From the NCBI GenBank assembly GCA_046733315.1, contig JBKPOV010000121.1, positions 1 through 8,097 of the forward strand: a stretch of DNA of 8,097 nt. Reading direction: 5' to 3'. Source of the stretch: VRUE01 sp046733315 (GTDB taxonomy: Bacteria; Actinomycetota; Thermoleophilia; Solirubrobacterales; 70-9). Of this stretch, positions 5,562 through 8,097 are shown piece by piece. The stretch's first letter is position 1; every line of letters begins with the position of its first letter. The notes beneath the pieces are model-generated. The model worked only from the letters and a program-made list of their open reading frames with translations, did not search any database and had not been told where the DNA came from. Both the position numbers and the translations under genes were made by a program.

Positions 5562-6889
5562 GCGATTGGTCTTTTAGGCGGCTGCACTTCATCGGCATCG
5601 GTGGCGCCGGGATGAGCGGCCTTGCGCTCGTCTGCGCCGAGCTCGGCGCGACCGTGACGGGGAGCGACCGGAGCGAGTCCTCTTATATAGAGCGACTGCG
5701 GGCGGCGGGGCTCCAGCCGGTGGTGGGTCACGATGCCGCAAATCTGCCCGCGGACACCGAGGTCGTCGTTTCCACCGCGATCGGCGCGGACAACCCGGAG
5801 CTGGCGCTTGCCCGCGAGCGCGGCATCGAACCGATCCACCGGGGCGCCCTGCTGGCGGCGCTCTGCGCTGAGAAGCGGCTGATCGCGGTTGCCGGCACGC
5901 ACGGCAAGACGACCACGACCGCGATGCTGGTCTGGGCGCTACGCGCGCTCGGCGCCGATCCGGCGTTCTTCGTCGGCGGAGAGGTGCCAGGCCTCGGTGC
6001 CGACGCGGCCGCGGCCAACGCCGGCTGGGGCACGGGGGAGTGGGTCATCGCCGAGGCCGACGAGAGCGACGCCAGCTTCCTCGAGCTGAAGCCGCAGATC
6101 GCTGTCGTCACCAACGTCGAGATGGACCATCACAGTCGCTGGGGCTCGGTTGCGGAGTTGCGCCGCGCCTTCCGGCAGTTCGTCGCCCCTGCGGCAACCG
6201 TCGTCGTGCCTGCCGATGGCACTCTGGGGGAGATCGCCAGCGGCAAGGACGTCGCCGGCTTCGACGCGGATCTCCCCGGCCCGGCGAGGCTGAACCTGGC
6301 GGTTCCCGGTCTCCACAACCTGTTCAACGCTCGCGCCGCACTTGCCGCCCTGGGGCGAGCCGGCTTTGACCTTGAGCGGGCAGGGGCGGCGCTTTGCGGC
6401 TTTCCAGGCGTGAGGCGCCGGCTGGAGCTGAAGGGCACCCGCGGCAGCACGCGGATTTACGACGACTACGCCCACCATCCGACCGAGGTTCGGGCTGCCC
6501 TCTCGGCCCTGCGCGAGCAGCGCCCCGGCCGCTTGATTGGGGTCTTCCAGCCTCACCTCTACTCGCGCACCAAGGCCTTCGCCGAGGAGTTCGGAGCGGC
6601 CCTATCGCTGGCTGATGAGGTCGTCGTTCTCGACGTCTACCCGGCGCGTGAGGAACCCGTCGACGATCTGGCCGGGGTGAGCGGCCTGCGGGTCGCCCAA
6701 GCCGCGGCCGAGCGGATGGGAGGGAAGCGGGTGCTCTGGCTGCCGGGCGCTGCTGCGGATGGCAGCGCTTTGGCGGAGCTGCTTGAGCGCAACCGGACGG
6801 TCGGTATCGAGGACCAAGTGCTGGTCACGATCGGCGCCGGCGACGTCTTCCGGCTCGGCGAAGCGCTGCTCGAGGAGGACGATCGATGA
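5558..6889 (+). CDS. murC: UDP-N-acetylmuramate--L-alanine ligase
   Basis: MurC starts the stem peptide by joining L-Ala to UDP-MurNAc, using the product of MurB, whose gene follows. The product is 443 residues, close to the compact end of the family. Seen in order are the N-terminal nucleotide-fold signature FIGIGGAGMSGLAL (11-24), STAIGADNPEL (72-82), the ATP loop VAGTHGKTTTTAM (111-123), EADESDASFLELKP (166-179), and NVEMDHHSRW (186-195, aligned with the usual N-x-x-x-DH segment). The C-terminal domain follows with GVRRRLELKG (284-293), IYDDYAHHPTEV (300-311), FQPHLYSRTKAF (330-341) and TIGAGDVFRLGE (424-435). YAHHPTE and GTHGKTTT are characteristic of MurC. The start is GTG, overlapping the murG stop by 4 bp, with AAAAGG at 5541-5546 placed 11 nt upstream. 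The stop overlaps murB (ATGA). No missing catalytic motif was noticed. Confidence 0.97.
   Translation: MSDWSFRRLHFIGIGGAGMSGLALVCAELGATVTGSDRSESSYIERLRAAGLQPVVGHDAANLPADTEVVVSTAIGADNPELALARERGIEPIHRGALLAALCAEKRLIAVAGTHGKTTTTAMLVWALRALGADPAFFVGGEVPGLGADAAAANAGWGTGEWVIAEADESDASFLELKPQIAVVTNVEMDHHSRWGSVAELRRAFRQFVAPAATVVVPADGTLGEIASGKDVAGFDADLPGPARLNLAVPGLHNLFNARAALAALGRAGFDLERAGAALCGFPGVRRRLELKGTRGSTRIYDDYAHHPTEVRAALSALREQRPGRLIGVFQPHLYSRTKAFAEEFGAALSLADEVVVLDVYPAREEPVDDLAGVSGLRVAQAAAERMGGKRVLWLPGAAADGSALAELLERNRTVGIEDQVLVTIGAGDVFRLGEALLEEDDR
6872..6878 (+). promoter_or_regulatory. Strong ribosome-binding site of murB
   Basis: GAGGAGG within the last codons of murC lies 7 nt before the ATG at 6886. 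It is the best Shine-Dalgarno match in the window and settles the murB start. It suggests murB can load its own ribosomes in addition to being coupled to murC through the ATGA overlap. Confidence 0.85.
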
Positions 6890-7800
6890 GCTCTCCACCG
6901 GTTGGAGTCACCGCCGATGTTCCCTTGGCTCGGTTCACCACGGTGCGAACCGGGGGTGCCGCCGAGTGGTTTGCTCGTCCCCAGACCGAGGCGGAGCTGC
7001 TGGAGCTACTTGCCTGGGTCGAAGGCGAAGGGCTCGAGCTGGGCCTGATCGGCTCGGGCTCAAATCTGCTGGTCGCCGACGAGGGGTTCCGGGGCCTGGC
7101 CCTGAAGCTCGACGGCGAGTTGGCCGCAATCGAGCGCCAGGGGGAAGGATTGCTCTGCGGCGGCGGAGCCCGTTTGCCGTCGGCGTCAGCCAAGGCCGCG
7201 GGCTGGGGCCTGGCGGGGCTGGAATTCGGCGTCAACATTCCCGGCACAGCTGGCGGCGCGGTGAAGATGAACGCCAACGCATACGGGGGCCAGTTGGCCG
7301 AGGTGCTCGAGTGGGTCGACGTCTGTACGGCGGCGGGGACCGACCGTCGCGTCCCAGAGGGACTCGGTTTCTCCTACCGCAGCTCGAACCTCGCCGCGCT
7401 CGAGGTCGTCGCCCGGGTTTCCTTCCGCCTGCACGCCGACGAGCCCGCGGCCATACGGGCCCGGCTGGAGGAGATGCGCAGCAAACGCCGCGAAGCTCAA
7501 CCCTCGGGGATCAAGACTTTCGGCTCGACCTTCAAAAATCCCGAGGGGCCGAGGGCCGAGGGCCGCAGCGCCGGGCAGTTGCTGGAGGCAGCCGGCTGCC
7601 GGGGCCTCCGCCACGGCGGCGCCCGCTTCTCGTCGAAGCACGCCAATTTCGTTGAGAACACCGGCGCGGCGACGACCGCTGACATCCTCGCCTTGATGAG
7701 CGAGGGGCGCCGCCGCGTTCACGCAGAGTTCGGCGTGGTGCTGGAGCCCGAGGTACAGGTGCTTGGTGACGCGCGCTGGCCGGAGGATTGGGAGCTTTGA
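6886..7800 (+). CDS. murB: UDP-N-acetylenolpyruvoylglucosamine reductase
   Basis: MurB is an FAD-dependent, NADPH-using cytoplasmic enzyme that reduces UDP-GlcNAc-enolpyruvate to UDP-MurNAc, the substrate of MurC encoded just upstream. The 304-residue length fits the shorter type II group (as in Staphylococcus aureus) rather than the longer E. coli type. FAD-domain marks are TTVRTGGAAEWFA (18-30), IGSGSNLLVADEGF (55-68) and GVNIPGTAGGAVKMNANAYG (115-134). Catalytic-site candidates are Arg165 in FSYRSSN, Ser214 in GSTFKNP (the proton donor position) and Glu289 in LEPEV near the C-terminus. FVENTGAATTADILALM (255-271) completes the typical end. A short Arg/Gly-rich segment PRAEGRSAG (222-230) follows GSTFKNPEG. 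The start is fixed by GAGGAGG 7 nt upstream, and the stop overlaps the next gene (TTGA). Identity is secure. Confidence 0.96.
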   Translation: MSSPPVGVTADVPLARFTTVRTGGAAEWFARPQTEAELLELLAWVEGEGLELGLIGSGSNLLVADEGFRGLALKLDGELAAIERQGEGLLCGGGARLPSASAKAAGWGLAGLEFGVNIPGTAGGAVKMNANAYGGQLAEVLEWVDVCTAAGTDRRVPEGLGFSYRSSNLAALEVVARVSFRLHADEPAAIRARLEEMRSKRREAQPSGIKTFGSTFKNPEGPRAEGRSAGQLLEAAGCRGLRHGGARFSSKHANFVENTGAATTADILALMSEGRRRVHAEFGVVLEPEVQVLGDARWPEDWEL

Positions 7801-8097
7801 AGCGCGCCCTTTTTGCCGGGCTTGGCGTGGTTCTAATCGCGGCGCTCGCCTATCTCTTCCTGCTGCGGGGCTCGACGGTGACCCCGCGTCTCGTCGCCTC
7901 CCGGCCAGTGGCCGCAATCGGCAGCGGAGAAGACGCGGTGGCGGTTGCCGAGAACGGCACGCTTCTCAGCGGCTGGCCGGCACCGGAGGAAGGCAGCCTT
8001 CCGCGACTGCCGCTTGAAGCTCCCCCGCAGGGTCCCCGCCTCAAGGGCACCATGCTCGAGCAGGTTCGCGTCCTTGCCGCAGCCCCCGATGCCCTCC
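7797..8097 (+). CDS. ftsQ: FtsQ/DivIB-like cell division protein, 5' part, POTRA region not seen
   Basis: The gene runs off the right edge; 100 codons are visible. A TTG start at 7797 overlaps the murB stop (TTGA), and GGAGG at 7782-7786 lies 10 nt before it. Residues 1-4 (MKRA) are followed by one membrane segment (about 5-23, ALFAGLGVVLIAALAYLFL) and then an extracytoplasmic part, the FtsQ/DivIB topology. The segment RPVAAI...VAVAENGTLLSG...LPRLPL (36-72), then LEQVRVLAAAP (87-97), resembles the beta domain that in FtsQ proteins follows the POTRA domain. Only about a dozen residues separate the membrane helix from it, so the usual POTRA domain of roughly 70 residues appears to be absent. 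In FtsQ the POTRA domain is linked to divisome recruitment. The name rests on position after murB, topology and this weak resemblance. An unrelated bitopic protein is possible. Confidence 0.65.
   Translation, partial: MKRALFAGLGVVLIAALAYLFLLRGSTVTPRLVASRPVAAIGSGEDAVAVAENGTLLSGWPAPEEGSLPRLPLEAPPQGPRLKGTMLEQVRVLAAAPDAL

Noticed and set aside
1..8097. CRISPR arrays, tRNA/rRNA genes, transposases or phage genes
   Set aside because: Apart from the mraY-murD gap the window is filled by dcw genes, and none of these elements could be seen on either strand.

Overview
This is a GC-rich, gene-dense stretch of a bacterial division and cell-wall (dcw) cluster, all on the + strand. The order is murF (3' part) - mraY - murD - ftsW - murG - murC - murB - ftsQ-like (5' part). 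These genes cover most of the cytoplasmic and membrane steps of peptidoglycan precursor synthesis. They run from addition of D-Ala-D-Ala to the UDP-MurNAc peptide (MurF), through lipid I (MraY) and lipid II (MurG), to polymerisation by the septal SEDS enzyme FtsW. MurB, MurC and MurD supply the nucleotide precursor, and a bitopic FtsQ/DivIB-type divisome protein begins at the right edge.

The organism is most likely a high-GC actinobacterium. The murF-mraY-murD-ftsW-murG-murC-murB-ftsQ order, the strong bias to G/C in third codon positions, and the MurG variant TEADSHLGLANR in place of the usual HEQN segment fit my recollection of Thermoleophilia/Solirubrobacterales. That placement is inference; no marker gene is present.

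The layout is almost seamless. murF/mraY overlap by 8 bp, murD/ftsW, murG/murC, murC/murB and murB/ftsQ by 4 bp each (ATGA, GTGA, ATGA, TTGA), and ftsW/murG by about 95 bp. This indicates one translationally coupled operon. The single break is a 137-bp gap between mraY and murD (1660-1796). It holds a 73-nt nested inverted repeat (1669-1741) and, just before murD, a small hairpin between a purine-rich stretch and the start codon. The sequence on both sides of this gap uses noticeably more A/T-ended codons than the rest of the cluster.

I do not see a new biological system here; these are core housekeeping genes. The points most worth a second look are the nested inverted repeat and its compositionally distinct surroundings, an FtsQ-like protein in which the POTRA domain seems to be missing, the long basic FtsW tail overprinted on the murG start, and the altered acceptor-site segment of MurG.
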